A stretch of DNA of 64,000 nucleotides from Cycas panzhihuaensis (lineage: Eukaryota; Cycadophyta): positions 38,757,741-38,821,740 of the forward strand of contig CM041465.1 in NCBI GenBank assembly GCA_023213395.1. Direction: 5' to 3'. A model generated the notes under the pieces. That model saw only the letters and a program-made list of their open reading frames with translations, searched no databases and was not told where the DNA came from. Each line of letters begins with the position of its first letter. Within the stretch, counting starts at the first letter, position 1. Positions 32,904-43,503 of this stretch are shown in pieces. The translations under genes and the position numbers were made by a program.

Positions 32904-33615
32904 AGAGTGCAAGAACCGAACAATCATGGAGATGGCACATAGTATGATCCAAGGAAGATAGATCTCAAGGACATATTGAATAGAAGTAGAAAATATAGTT
33001 GGGTATCTGATAAACCGAAGTCCAACTCAAGCCCTAGATCAAACTACACTAGAAGAAGCCTGGACAGGATACAAACCATATGTGAGCAATCTAAAAATCT
33101 ATGGATGTCAAGCATTTGTTCATATCCCAGATAAAAAAAGATCAAAGCTTGATTGCAAAAGCTTAGAATGCATAATGATAGGCTATAGCCAAAATTCAAA
33201 AGCCTATAAATGTATAGATCCAAAAACAAACAAGATCTATATAACTAGAGATGTTGTATTCAATGAAGATGACATAATAAAAGACCCACTTCCATGTCAA
33301 GAGATTGAAGAGCCACCAAAAACTATTCTTTCAGAAGAATCACCATCTGAAGAAATCTCAGGAATCACTTTAGAAGATATAGGAACTGATGAAGCAGAAA
33401 AATCAGAGAGGGCAATCTCACCTCCTATTTGACTCCAATATTGAAGAAGATAAAGAAAAAAAAACAACGTCTAAGAAAATACCAAAATGGTATCTCAAAA
33501 CTATAGAAGAAGGCAAAGGGGAAGTGTTTCCACATAGAACAAGAAGCTAGAAACATCAAGCACTATTCAACAATGTGAAACCACAATCTTATGAAGAAGC
33601 AAAACAACACAAAGA
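32904..33615 (+). pseudogene. pol: Element E integrase, second part, and linker
   Basis: Resumes with AECKNRTIMEMAHSM, so the catalytic Glu survives but the following Arg is Cys. Stops lie near 32961 and 33009. The C-terminal part is open at 33082-33432 (LKIYGCQAFVHIPDKKRSKL; KAYKCIDPKTNKIYITRDVV) and ends in an acidic linker. Further stops lie at about 33430, 33550 and 33622. Confidence 0.85.
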
Positions 33616-34555
33616 ATGGTAAACTACAATGAACGAGGAGATGGAATCAATTTCCAAAAACCAAACATGGAAACTAGTTGATCTTTCTGCAGGTAAACAT
33701 GTTGTAAATTGCAAATGGGTGTATAAAATAAAGGAGAATTTTGTTGATAAAGTAGAAAAATATAAAGTTAAATTAGTGGCTAAAGGATACACCCAAACAA
33801 CAGGAATAGATTATGAAGAAACTTTCTCACCTGCAGCAAAATTAAATACAGTGAGAATAGTAATAGCCCTAACTACTCAATTAAATTGGAAGATCTATCA
33901 GTTAGAGGCAAAATGTGTCTTCTTGAATGGAGAACTCAAAGAAGAAGTTTTTACGAGTCAACCAAAATGATACATTTAGAAAGACAAAGAAAATCTTGTG
34001 TGCAAGTTAAAAAAGGCTTTGTATGGATTGAAACAAGTTCCAAGGGCATGGTATGCCAAGTTGGATAAATACCTCACTCAAAATGGATTCCACAATTTCA
34101 GCTCAAATTCTAGTTTGTACACAAAGAAGAGTCAAGGACTGATCACTACAATCGTGGTCTGTGGTGATGACATGATCCTCACAAGAAGTGACACAAGATC
34201 CATAGCAGACATTAAGGCAAAATTGGAAAAAGGGTTTGAAATGACGGACCTAGGACTTCTAAAATACTATCTTGGTATAGAAGTCAACCAAAAAGAGGAT
34301 TCAATCAACTTATCTCAAGGTAAATATATCAAAAATCTGCTGACAAAATTCAAAATGGGAGAATGCAACAGTTGTGCAACTCCTATAGAAGTCAGATGTG
34401 ATCTGACTCAATCAAGTGAAGAAGCTTCAATTGATGCAACCTTGTACAGACAAGTAATTAGAAGTCTAATATATCTCACTGCATCTAAACCTGACATCTC
34501 ATACTCTGTTGGCTTAGTTTCTAGATACATGCAGGATCCTAAGTTAACTCACTAG
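33616..34555 (+). pseudogene. pol: Element E reverse transcriptase
   Basis: Two open stretches, 33629-33970 (VNCKWVYKIKENFVDKVEKY; YEETFSPAAKLNTVRIVIAL) and 33998-34555 ([19 protein letters not shown]). The active site reads VVCGDDMIL, so the Tyr-Val of YVDD is Cys-Gly, which should disable it. LGLLKYYLGIEV and IRSLIYLTASKPDISY follow. Stops lie at about 33969 and 33978. Confidence 0.88.
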
Positions 34556-35094
34556 AAAGCTACAAAAGGAATGCTCATATCTAAAAGGAACAGTTGATCT
34601 GAAACTCACATATCCAAAAGTCAAGTCTGGACAGTTGATTGGATTTTGTGACTTAGACTAGGCAAGAGATCAAGAAAAGAGGAAATCTACAAGCAGATAT
34701 TGTTGCTTCTTTAGATCAGCAACAACCTCTTAGAGTAACAAACAATAGCCTACAACTGTACTATCCTCCACAGAAGCAGAATATAAGTCAGCAGTCAATG
34801 CTTCTTATGAAGCAACTTGATTAAGACAACTTCTGGAAGATTTGGATCAACATTAGCAAAAGACAACAATATTCTTCTATGACAATCAAAATGCAATTAA
34901 CTAAAAATCCAGTCCTACATGCTCGAACAAAGCACATTGAAGTACATCATCACTTTATTAGGAAAAAAGTGCCAATAAGGAAATTGATTTGATATATTAT
35001 CCAACAAATAAACAAGTTGCATATATCATGACAAAACCACTCAGCAAAGAGAAATTTCAATTTCTTAGAGACAAATTAAGTTTGATAAAACATT
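34556..35094 (+). pseudogene. pol: Element E RNase H
   Basis: Heavily decayed. Recognisable pieces are GFCDLD followed by a stop where Trp belongs (near 34660), [18 protein letters not shown] near 34770-34820, [14 protein letters not shown] near 34920-34960 and MTKPLSKEKFQFLRDKL at the end. Several stops and frame changes. The polypurine tract AAAAGAGGG follows at 35095-35103. Confidence 0.83.
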
Positions 35095-35103
35095 AAAAGA
35101 GGG

Positions 35104-35317
35104 TGTTAAGATGTAATGTTTTATCATTATTTGTAATGTTTTATTACTAGGATACATAAGGGTCATATATTCAAACCCTCCTTATGTAAACGTGCCAAGT
35201 GTCTAACAAGTGTTGTTTAGACACATAACAGTTACAACTACTTGATGTATATTTAAGAGAGTTGACTCCATGATTAGTTCATTGAGCTTTTCACTTATTA
35301 TGATATGAATCTTAAGA
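35104..35317 (+). repeat. Element E 3' LTR (214 bp)
   Basis: Pairs with 18260-18456. It holds an extra copy of the TAATGTTTTATCATTATTTG-like start and ends TTAAGA. It is followed by the target duplication gttaa. Confidence 0.9.
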
Positions 35318-35322
35318 GTTAA

Positions 35323-35457
35323 TATCACCAGACTAATAAACTTATAGTCTTCCAGACAAAATTTACACCATTGTGATCACCTTCGTCTCAGGCACACTCA
35401 CTAAGGAATACAGAACAATGACTATGCACACCGGAGTGGCTCACCAACTATTCACCC
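35323..35457 (-). mobile_element. Probable leader fragment of element D
   Basis: A 135-base stretch between E's right target duplication and element I. By position it should be the continuation of D's leader upstream of D gag (18230). It contains no recognisable motif, so the assignment rests only on the nesting. Confidence 0.45.
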
Positions 35458-35676
35458 TATTAGAAGGTAATGTTTTATCCTAGGAAGATTAGAAGGGGTA
35501 ATAGACCCCTCACTAATGTAACATATAAATGTATGTCTGACAAGTGTCAAAGTTCTATCTGGTGGTTACAGTTAGGTTCATGGGGGTTACAAACCCTAAT
35601 TGTATATATTCATGAGATCTCTCCTCAATAATCAAGTAAACATTTTCTCTTTCATTTCACTGGTCATTTTACAACA
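35458..35676 (+). repeat. Element I 5' LTR (219 bp)
   Basis: Starts TATTAGAAGGTAATG (TG changed to TA) and ends TTTTACAACA. It resembles A's LTR in layout, including TAATTGTATATATTC, a TATA-like stretch near 35600. Confidence 0.82.
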
Positions 35677-35688
35677 TGATATCAAAGT
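35677..35688 (+). other. Element I primer-binding site, decayed
   Basis: TGATATCAAAGT after the LTR, an initiator-Met tRNA complement with three changed bases. The leader at 35689-36392 has no supported gene. Confidence 0.75.
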
Positions 35689-36392
35689 AGGTTAGCCTAC
35701 ACTTGTGAGAGAGGATTGTCAACAAAAGAGGCATTTTTTGTCTGAGAGAAGGAATTTTCTGGCTCATATCAAATTAATCCAATCAATGAAAGGAGGAATC
35801 TAGACAAAGTCAAAGGACAATTGAGGAGAAGAGAATTTAGACAGAAAAGACCAGAATCATACGAACTGGTGTGGAACCGTATGGCTATATGAACCTAAAA
35901 TTCAAGGTGCTCAAATTGAGATGAAATTTAGCCAAAAGATAGATCTTGTGGTCCCCGTCACTTTTCTCTTCTATGTCGAAGGCATCAGAGATTGTTTTCA
36001 AGGAGATTTAAGCACTTTTACAGGTGCACGAGTTTGAGGAGAAAGGTACAAATTTCTCAAAATTTTCTTTGTTCTTTTCACTTAAAATTAGTCAAGGAAT
36101 CTCTATTTCTAGCATACGAGCAGATTGAGATCATTTATTGTGAATTTCGAAGTGTATTTTGTAAAATCTGAGCAGATTTTCAAAAAACCCTAGCTGCCCT
36201 TCTTTTCCTTCCGGGCCAAATATCTTGCAAACCAAATATGGTTCTGGAAAAATACTTTCAAATTAGTAATCCTCTCATCAAAATCTTTCATTTGAGATAC
36301 ATTTTCCTCTCATCCGTACAGTTTGAGTACCGTACGGAATTCCATACAATTGTACGGTCTAGGATTTATACAGACAATTTTTTGAATTAAAA

Positions 36393-37300
36393 ATGGCATC
36401 TTCCATTCTTGCTCTCTCAGATGCAGACAAACTTACAAACAGTAATTATCATGTTTGGAAGATTAAGGTAGAAACATTATTAAGGGCTAAAAATGCATGG
36501 AGGATTGCAACTGGGCAAGAAACAAAACCTAGTACAGCTTGAACGAACCAAACAAGTTTGGAAGAATGAGATAGTGCAGGGTTACAGTGCTAAAACTCTC
36601 AATATCTGATCCTCTTCTTATATGTATAGAAAATTTGAATTCCACTTCAGCCATCTGGAAGTGTTTTGAAAATTTGTATGGGCAAAAGAATAGAGCTAGA
36701 ATAGTCGCTCTGAAGGAAGAATTGTTCAAGCTTCATACGAAGGAGGCAGAAACAGTAACTGAATTTATTCACAAGGTTATTTCCTTGAGAAATGATCTTT
36801 CAAGTGCAGGTGCAACCATCACTTATTCAAAGTTAGTGGAAATGATAGCCAGCAAACTACCTAAATCCTTAAACGTAACCATAAACACAATAACTAATAA
36901 TAACCAAATTGCAACAATGACCTTGAACACACTAACAAGATTGTTGCTCAAACAGGAACAAAGGAATAAGAGATATGAAGACTCTGAAGGATTAGAAGAT
37001 GCGTTTGTTTCTAGGTTAAATCTTGGACCAAGAGGGCAAAGCAGACGAAGAGGACGAACTCCAGAGACAAGGGCTTCCTCACGAGGTAGATGGCAAGATA
37101 GCAGAGGTCGAGGACGTATTACTCCACCAAGAGTATGCTAAAATTGTGGTAAGATAGGCCATTTTGCAAGTTCATGTGAAGCTTTTGATCTGTGTTATCA
37201 TTGTGGACAGCCAAGGCACTACTCATACCAATGTCCACAGAGGAGAGCAGACATTCAGAGAGGGAAGCGCCCAGTTGGAAATTACAGCAAGTAGCAACTA
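36393..37300 (+). pseudogene. gag: Element I gag
   Basis: The start at 36393 gives MASSILALSDADKLTNSNY. A stop at about 36541 and a frame change near 36580 follow. It is then open at 36587-37141 (SKLPKSLNVTINTITNNNQ; Arg/Gly-rich tract). A stop lies within the first knuckle (after CysTer-NCGKIGHFASSC near 37140). The second knuckle is intact (CYHCGQPRHYSYQC). Confidence 0.87.
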
Positions 37301-37720
37301 GATGAAGATGAAGAAGAAACCGCCTTCATAGTCACTCTTACTACAGGTATCCAGGACAAGGATGTATGGTATATTGACTCAGGAGCATCCAGACACATGA
37401 TTGGCAGAGAAGATTGGTTCGAGACACTCCAACAATACACATCAGACAAATCAGTGGAGCGAGGAGACAAATATCCCCTTAACATAAAAGAAATAGGAAC
37501 AATAGCTATCAAATTGCAAGATAATATCAAGAAGATTGGAAATGTGCTTTTGGTCCTTGATCTTAAAATGAATCTTCTTTCTGTTTCTCAACTTAGCAAG
37601 AAAAAGCTAAGAACTATTTTTGATGACGAAGGATTTTGTTACATCCTTGATATGAAGGATAATGGCAATGTAATCGCAAAGGGGATACAAAGCAATGACC
37701 TATATAGGTTGTTTTCCCAT
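37301..37720 (+). pseudogene. pol: Element I protease
   Basis: Intact motif VWYIDSGASRHMIGREDW near 37365-37420, then KSVERGDKYPLNIKEIGT, LKMNLLSVSQLSKKK and CYILDMKDNGNVIAKG. It is continuous with the integrase zinc region to 38062. A TAG near 37293 separates it from Gag. Confidence 0.87.
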
Positions 37721-38640
37721 CCTATGCTCTCTGATGTAAAAGCTTCTATAACTGCAAAACCTAATGAGAATGAAAAACTGTGGCATTTGAAGTATGGACA
37801 CCTCCCCATAGAAAGACTAAAGTCACTGAAGAAGGAAGGGTTGGTTGATGGACTTCCTTCTATCACATCAAATAACTTTTTTTGTAAAAGCTGTAAATCT
37901 GGAAAACAACATAGGCTATCTTTTAAAGAAAGTGAATGGCGAGCTCAAAGAAAATTGGAATTAATACACACTGACATATGTGGACCACTCACATATGTGG
38001 ACCACTCACTCCACACTCAATCAATGGTTTTAGATACTTTTTTACATTCATTGATGATCTGACTAGAAGAATATGGGTCTACTTTCTTCAAAATAAATCA
38101 AAGGTATTTGACAGCTTTAAAGAATTCAAAGTTGAAGTAGAACTAGAATCTGGGGAAAGGATTAAATGCATAAGATCTGATGGTGGAGGAGAATATATAT
38201 CAAAGGAATTCCTGAACTATTGTAAAACAAATGGACTTCGTCGACAATTCACAACCCCATATACTCCTCAATCTAATGGGGTTGCAGATAGAAAAAATCA
38301 AGACATTATGGAAATGGCACGATGCATGGTTTATGAAAAAAGGGTTCCTGAATCTTATTGGGCTGAAGCAGTGAACACAGTTTGTTATCTTCTGAATCGA
38401 AGTCCAACAAAAGAACTAAATCTTCTTAGCCCATATGAAGCATGGACAGGGAGGAAACCAGATGCAAGTCATCTGAAAGTGTTTGGATGCCAAGCATTTG
38501 TCCATATCCCACACATAAAAAGAACAAAACTTGATGCAAAAAGTCTCGAGTGCATCATGATTGACTACAATAAGAATTCAAAAGCATACAAGTGCATAGA
38601 TCTATGTAAGCAAAGATGTGGTATTCAATGAAAAAGAGGT
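37721..38640 (+). pseudogene. pol: Element I integrase, catalytic Glu replaced
   Basis: Zinc region LWHLKYGHLPIERLK and FCKSCKSGKQH. First Asp in LIHTDICGPLT, second Asp in RSDGGGEYIS. The third block reads NGVADRKNQD, so catalytic Glu is Asp. A 17-base tandem duplication at 37974-38007 shifts the frame just after the first Asp. A loss of about 17 bases near 38600 (in the KCIDPKTNK region) shifts it again. Confidence 0.9.
37974..38007 (+). repeat. 17-base tandem duplication in element I integrase
   Basis: ACATATGTGGACCACTC occurs twice in a row (37974-37990, 37991-38007). Homologous E and G copies have one. 17 is not a multiple of three, so it breaks the integrase frame. Confidence 0.92.
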
Positions 38641-40015
38641 AGAGAATGATCAAATCAGGTTAATTGATTATTCACCTCAAATTATCTCTCAAGAGATTCC
38701 TATTGAGGAAGCATGTGATCTAACTTCTGAAGACATTTCAGAAGGTTCAGTAACACCTCAAACTTCTCTAGAAATGGAAGAATCATCCCCACATGAAGCC
38801 TCCTTATCAGAAGAGGAAGAATCAAGAACTGATGAGGAACCAAAAAAGGAGAAAAAGCTACCAAAATGGTACATCAAAACTATCAAAGAAGGAAAAGAAG
38901 ATGTACTTCCACACAAGACAAGAAGTCAAAAACACAGGGCATTGTTTTGTAACATGGAACCTCAGTCATTTGCAAAAGCAAAGGAACAGAACGAATGGAG
39001 AGCAGCCATGGACATAGAAATAGAATCCATCATGAAAAATCGGATTTGGAAATTGGTTGACCTACCACCCAATAAACCTGCAGTCAACTACAAATGGATC
39101 TATAAGATAAAGAAGGGAGCCAATGGGAACATTGAAAAGTATAAAGCAAGATTTCTTGCAAAAGGCTACACTCAAGCAATCGGGGTAGACTATGAAGACA
39201 CGTTTTCACCTGTGGCCAAATTAAACACAGTCAGAGCGGTGTTAGCACTAGCTGCACAAAAAAATTGGAAAATATACCAACTCGATGTCAAAAGCGCCTT
39301 TCTAAATGGTGAAATAGAGGAAGAAGTCTACATGAAGCAGCCAAAAGGCTATATTGAAAAAGGGAAAGAAAACTTGGTCTGCAGATTACAAAAGGCACTA
39401 CATGGACTAAAGCAGGCTCCACATGTTTGGTATACGAAGTTGGACAACTATCTTTGCCAAAATGGGTTCCACAGGTGCAAGTCAGATTCAAGCTTGTATA
39501 CAAAGAACATAAATATGTTGATCACCATAATTGCAGTATATGTAGATGATATGATTTTCACCAGGGATGATGAAGAATCAATCTCAAACATAAAAGGTCA
39601 ACTTGAAAATAAATTTGAAATGACTAATCTAGGCCTTCTAAGGTATTATCTGGGGATAGAAGTTGATCAAAAGGTAAACTCAGCCACTCTGTGCCAAAGC
39701 AAGAAAATCAAAGACTTGCTAACAAAATTTCAGATGGAAGATTGCAACCCATGTATAACTCCCATGGAGGTAAACTGCAATCTGATCCCTAAAAAGAAAG
39801 AACCTCAAGCAAATGCCACTATGTTTAGACAACTCATTGGGAGTTTAATCTATCTCACTGCCACCAGGACTGACATCTCATATTCTGTAAGTTTAGTATC
39901 GAGATACATGCAGGAACCTAAGGTAAAACATTGGAGAGCAGCAAAAAGAATATTAAGGTACTTAAAGGGAACAGTTGAATTAAAGCTAATATATCCAAAG
40001 GAAGACTTATTTTAG
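38618..40015 (+). pseudogene. pol: Element I reverse transcriptase, long open frame
   Basis: Open for about 465 codons from the end of integrase through RT. It contains an acidic linker, EWRAAMDIEIESIMKN, VNYKWIYKIKKGANGNIEKY, YEDTFSPVAKLNTVRAVLAL, IYQLDVKSAFLNGEIEEEVY, LHGLKQAPHVWYTKL, the active site IAVYVDDMIFT (39530-39560), LRYYLGIEVDQ and LIGSLIYLTATRTDISY. It ends at a TAG at 40013-40015. The catalytic Asp pair is intact. Confidence 0.92.
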
Positions 40016-40407
40016 CTGACATGATCTTGCGATTCAGATTAGGCAAGGGACAAAGAACAAAGAAAGTCTACAAGTGGATATTGCTTTTCTCTAGGCTCTG
40101 CACCAATCTCGTGGAGTAGCAAAAAGCAGCCAACAGTAGCACTATCATCAACAGAAGCTGAGTACAAGTCAATAGTCAGTGTAGCTACTAAAGCAATCTG
40201 GCTTAAACAGCTTTTGAAAGATCTAAATCAACCTCAGCAGGGACCAACAACACTCAATTGTGAGAATCAAAGTGCTATCAAGTTAACCAAGAATCCAGTT
40301 CTTCATGCTCAGACAAAGCATATCGAAGTTCATCATCACTTCATTTGAGAGAAAGTTCAAAACAAGGAGATTGATCTGATCTTGTCCAATTGAAAAACAA
40401 GTGATAG
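40016..40407 (+). pseudogene. pol: Element I RNase H, truncated
   Basis: Starts with SCDSD and a stop where Trp belongs (near 40039), then [33 protein letters not shown] (Glu), [15 protein letters not shown] (Asp changed to Glu in the CDNQSA block) and [12 protein letters not shown]. It is cut by O at 40408 before the TKPL block. Confidence 0.86.
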
Positions 40408-40683
40408 TGTTATAGGCCAACTCCTAGAACCATAAGAGAGCAAAAAGGAAGAATGTTAGAAGACTGAAAGAACACCAAAGAGAACCAAAAGGGACACCAA
40501 AGTAAACCCTAATAGATTGTATTCAAAATATGTCAAGATACCTTACATAAGATGGGGGTGCCATATTTATAGAAAGGCCACCCATTATTATATTATGTTG
40601 CTGCTAAGCTACCCAACCCCACATTCTTATCCTCCTTAGCCTTTAACCCTCTACCTTATTACATGTAGTATGGGTTCATTACA
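40408..40683 (-). repeat. Element O 3' LTR (276 bp)
   Basis: On the minus strand it starts TGTAATGAACCCATAC and ends GGCCTATAACA. A TATA-like TTTCTATAAATATGG is near 40562-40576 (minus). No partner is visible, so boundaries rest on the TG/CA ends and the adjacent polypurine tract. Confidence 0.65.
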
Positions 40684-40701
40684 TGCCCTCTCCCCTAAAA
40701 T
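40684..40701 (-). other. Element O polypurine tract
   Basis: The minus strand reads TTTTAGGGGAGAGGGCA immediately before the LTR. Upstream, TTTGAGGGCAAAGCA resembles the end of gypsy pol regions. Confidence 0.7.
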
Positions 40702-40777
40702 GCTTTGCCCTCAAAGCATCCTAATATAAATATACGTGTCCACCACTTGCCGCTGCCAATATGTCATAGGTAGTGGT

Positions 40778-41539
40778 TTAACCAAGGTGATGATGAAGAG
40801 ATACTGTTGTAGCAGATGTTGTTGTCAAGTAAAGATGCATAAGTCCATGTAGATGGTGATGTGGTCCTGAAAAAAGTGATTCCTTCGTTTGACTATAAAA
40901 ACCAAAAAAATGTGGGTCCATGGTATAGTAATATGGGAATCCACAAAAATGAAAACCCAAATGCTCTTGTAACCTGAATGATGATGGAGCTAACTTGATG
41001 TTTACAACCTCAAGTAAAGGGATTTCATCATGCTGATCCAAAGTAAAATTTACCTCATCTTCTTCTTCTTCCTCTTGTTTGGCCTCTCCTTCTAGATGGG
41101 AGCTCTGGTTAAAATGAAATGCTACATTACGCTGACAATCATCCTGCAACCCATCATCTTGGTCTTGTGCATCTTCTTTTGCGGTAGCTTCAATAACTAG
41201 GCAAGCTCTTATTTCCCTTTGAAGTTCTATCTTGAAGGATGCCCAATTTAGATCTGGGTGTGAGAGACACCACTCCCAAATCGTTCGACGGAGGTCCCAT
41301 TGCAAGAATAGCATAGCAAACATGACCTTGGCGTAGTCCTGCTTGAAGTAGTAAACTGTAGAATAATCTTCAAAAAATTGTTCCAGAGTGGCAACCCAAT
41401 CATAAAGTTGAATATGGTCATTCCATCCCAAAGTAAACCAAGTCAAGATCATCATTGTAGTCGAAAAAGAATTGTTCATAGTCATAGTACCAATCAAGAA
41501 AACCATTTTTTTCATAGGATGCAAATAATTTCCTATCAA
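40778..41539 (-). pseudogene. gag: Element O gag-like frame
   Basis: Open for about 254 codons. The central block (YDWVATLEQFFEDYS, VMFAMLFLQWDLRRTIWEW, WASFKIELQREI) follows the gypsy Gag core pattern of a W-x-L-E-Q-F-F start, a hydrophobic-W middle and a W-x-x-F-K end. A Glu-rich stretch follows. There is no zinc knuckle or protease. The last 60 codons are compositionally odd and may be non-coding. It could be Gag alone or a deletion fusion. Confidence 0.6.
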
Positions 41540-41604
41540 CCCATGAGTCCATTTATCCCCCTTTCTTTCTTTCTTTTTTTAAAGAGGGTGTCTATAGCCA
41601 GTTA

Positions 41605-41831
41605 TGTTGGAATATTAGTAATGCACATTTGTTTTGTCCCACATGCAAGTGGGTCCCACTCTCACTATCATGACATGTAATATAAATACAAAACATAGTG
41701 TATCATATGGATATCTGTTATAAGGATGTTTTGTTAATTCAATTTGAGGTACCTTAAGGGTATCGTTCGATCCTGGAGGTGTTTGTTTCTGTTTGCAAAT
41801 ATTATCTTATTGCAGGTTCTGTTTTCGAACA
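41605..41831 (+). repeat. Element J 5' LTR (227 bp)
   Basis: TG/CA ends with an adjoining perfect PBS at 41832-41843. ATGTAATATAAATAC near 41675-41690 is TATA-like. Confidence 0.8.
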
Positions 41832-41903
41832 TGGTATCAGAGCACCCAAGTTGAGAGAGGTGTTTTTTATTCAGTATCGGACCGGTAATTTGGAAGGTGT
41901 CAT
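41605..41903 (+). mobile_element. Element J: LTR, PBS and start of interior
   Basis: An LTR (41605-41831) starting TGTTGGAATATTAG and ending TTCGAACA is followed directly by TGGTATCAGAGC (41832-41843), an initiator-Met PBS. After 60 further bases K is inserted (TSD gtcat). The interior resumes at 46735 and is cut again by L at 46775. Its coding part is not in the window. The orientation is plus. Confidence 0.8.
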
Positions 41904-42286
41904 TGTTAAGATTTTAACATGGAGAACACTCATCAACAACAAGATCAATAACATCAACAGAGATTAACAGAATATAGTGAGAATGCATTAACATATCAAG
42001 GACACCAAAGACTCAATATGAGCCTTGATGATGTGATGTCTCTATACACTACCTCAACCACCTTTATATACAAAAGAGGTGGGAGACTATACAACACAAG
42101 TAATACACGTGGGACAAATACTTTTATCCTGACCAATGATATTACACCACTAACTTGACCAATAAGTTTCTATCTTCTCACACAATATTATAATGACCCT
42201 TTGACTCTAAGATTTAGGACAATGACTAATAATCCTAGGACCCACTTTTACTTAACCACACACACATTAAACAATATATTCTAACA
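41904..42286 (-). repeat. Element K 3' LTR (383 bp)
   Basis: On the plus strand it starts TGTTAAGATTTTAACATGG and ends TATATTCTAACA. Confidence 0.95.
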
Positions 42287-42296
42287 CCTCCCCTTA
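42287..42296 (-). other. Element K polypurine tract
   Basis: The minus strand reads TAAGGGGAGG immediately before the 3' LTR. Confidence 0.85.
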
Positions 42297-42370
42297 ATGT
42301 TTAATGTTTGAATTAAAGACAATATAACTGACATATATTAACACTTGGCTTGAATTTGAAACTATAGACA

Positions 42371-42994
42371 CTAAAGACAACATGACACTTGACACATGAT
42401 TATCAACGGACTCCAATGCACTTTGTCTTCTTTGAATCTCCAACATCTTGATCTTGGAAAGGTCTTGAACACCATGTCTTGGGCTTGATCTAGGCCTTCA
42501 ATCCTGTAGTGTCGTCTTTGAGGTAGTCCTTTGAATTGATGGTCTTCGAGTTTTGCTTCTTTCACCTTCATACACAATTGGGAATCCTTTGACATGCAAA
42601 ACAAGTAGTGAAAGATGGGTGATTCAGCATGATCCTGCATGTACCCATCAAAGATATTTTTAAGGTGTCTTTCAAATATGTCTTCTATCACCTGTTTGCT
42701 TCCACTTTCTTCAGTATGTGAGTGACCAAAATAGATATTAGCAATATCGTCATTATCCAAATGTAGCAATGAGTTGTCAATCGGTGAGACACCATTATCC
42801 TCCCCTAAAGTAATGAATTTACTGAGATGAGTTCCTGTAAGCTGTGTGAGATACCCTGTTTTCTCCGTGTCACTCAAAGGATTCCTTGAACCAAGTACAA
42901 TGAGTATTTCCATGATACTTACATGCATATACTTCCTGATTATGAATATGCATACATGGAACATTATTTCAATATGATTGATCTTTATGATCAA
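42371..42994 (-). CDS. Unrecognised 207-codon frame in element K
   Basis: I do not recognise this frame. Reading minus from 42994, the first 30 residues are hydrophobic and Ile/His-rich. The rest is mixed and acidic (TGYLTQLTGTHLSKFITLGE; IEDIFERHLKNIFDGYMQD; KVKEAKLEDHQFKGLPQRR). There is no zinc knuckle, protease, RT or integrase signature. It lies next to the polypurine tract, where pol would normally end. It may be chance open frame, decayed retroelement coding sequence or captured host sequence. Confidence 0.3.
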   Translation of the reverse strand: MIIKINHIEIMFHVCIFIIRKYMHVSIMEILIVLGSRNPLSDTEKTGYLTQLTGTHLSKFITLGEDNGVSPIDNSLLHLDNDDIANIYFGHSHTEESGSKQVIEDIFERHLKNIFDGYMQDHAESPIFHYLFCMSKDSQLCMKVKEAKLEDHQFKGLPQRRHYRIEGLDQAQDMVFKTFPRSRCWRFKEDKVHWSPLIIMCQVSCCL

Positions 42995-43503
42995 GTAACC
43001 TACCCAAAATGTAATATGATTTCGACAAGTAAGATTCTAATCATATGGCATCCTCCTTATGTTCCTTCTTTCTTGGAAACAACTTTCTAGTGCTACTGTA
43101 GGATATGCTGTTATAATTTTGATTCTTTCAAAGATGAGGATAGAGGATGCAACTGAGTTGAAAGAGATCATGGATAGTTTCCAATACATGCATATCACTG
43201 TTTGACTTATCATCATTTGAATTCTTCCTACCAACCTGTCAACATAAACTAGGATAATATTATCCATACCTTTTGTCAGGCAACTTGTGTCTCCATGAAC
43301 TATTACGATAAGGATTGATGCCTGGAATCTTCAGCCTCCAAAGCTGGTTCTTTGATGAGTCTCAAGGTATGTTGCTTTTCTCTTTTTTCTTTCCTCTTCA
43401 ATTTCTTCCTTTGATTCTTTTCCCTTTTGATCCTCTATTGCACTTCTTCAGGTCCTTTTTCATGCACTACATCAGCTTTCTAGGCCCTCACCGAGTCGGT
43501 ATT

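Larger units (their letters stand above)
18260..35317 (+). mobile_element. Element E: copia retrotransposon carrying F, G and H
   Basis: LTRs at 18260-18456 and 35104-35317 are flanked by the duplication gttaa (18255-18259, 35318-35322). Own sequence is 18260-21056 and 32904-35317, about 5.2 kb; the rest is element F with its nested load. The right LTR ends GA instead of CA. By eye the LTRs differ at roughly a tenth of positions plus a 19-20 base insertion, so E is old. Confidence 0.92.
35458..40407 (+). mobile_element. Element I: copia retrotransposon, 3' end cut by O
   Basis: 5' LTR, PBS, leader, gag, protease, integrase, RT and most of RNase H are in copia order. It breaks off in RNase H at 40407 where element O begins; the 3' LTR is not in the window. 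The five bases before the LTR (caccc) would be one target-duplication copy. It carries one of the longest open RT frames in the window. Confidence 0.87.
40408..41604 (-). mobile_element. Element O: gypsy-derived element, gag joined to 3' LTR
   Basis: Minus-strand order is a gag-like frame (41539-40778), polypurine tract (40684-40701) and an LTR (40408-40683). No protease, RT or integrase lies between gag and LTR. The 5' side is interrupted by J at 41605, so the other LTR is outside the window. The five I bases before it are gatag. Confidence 0.65.
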
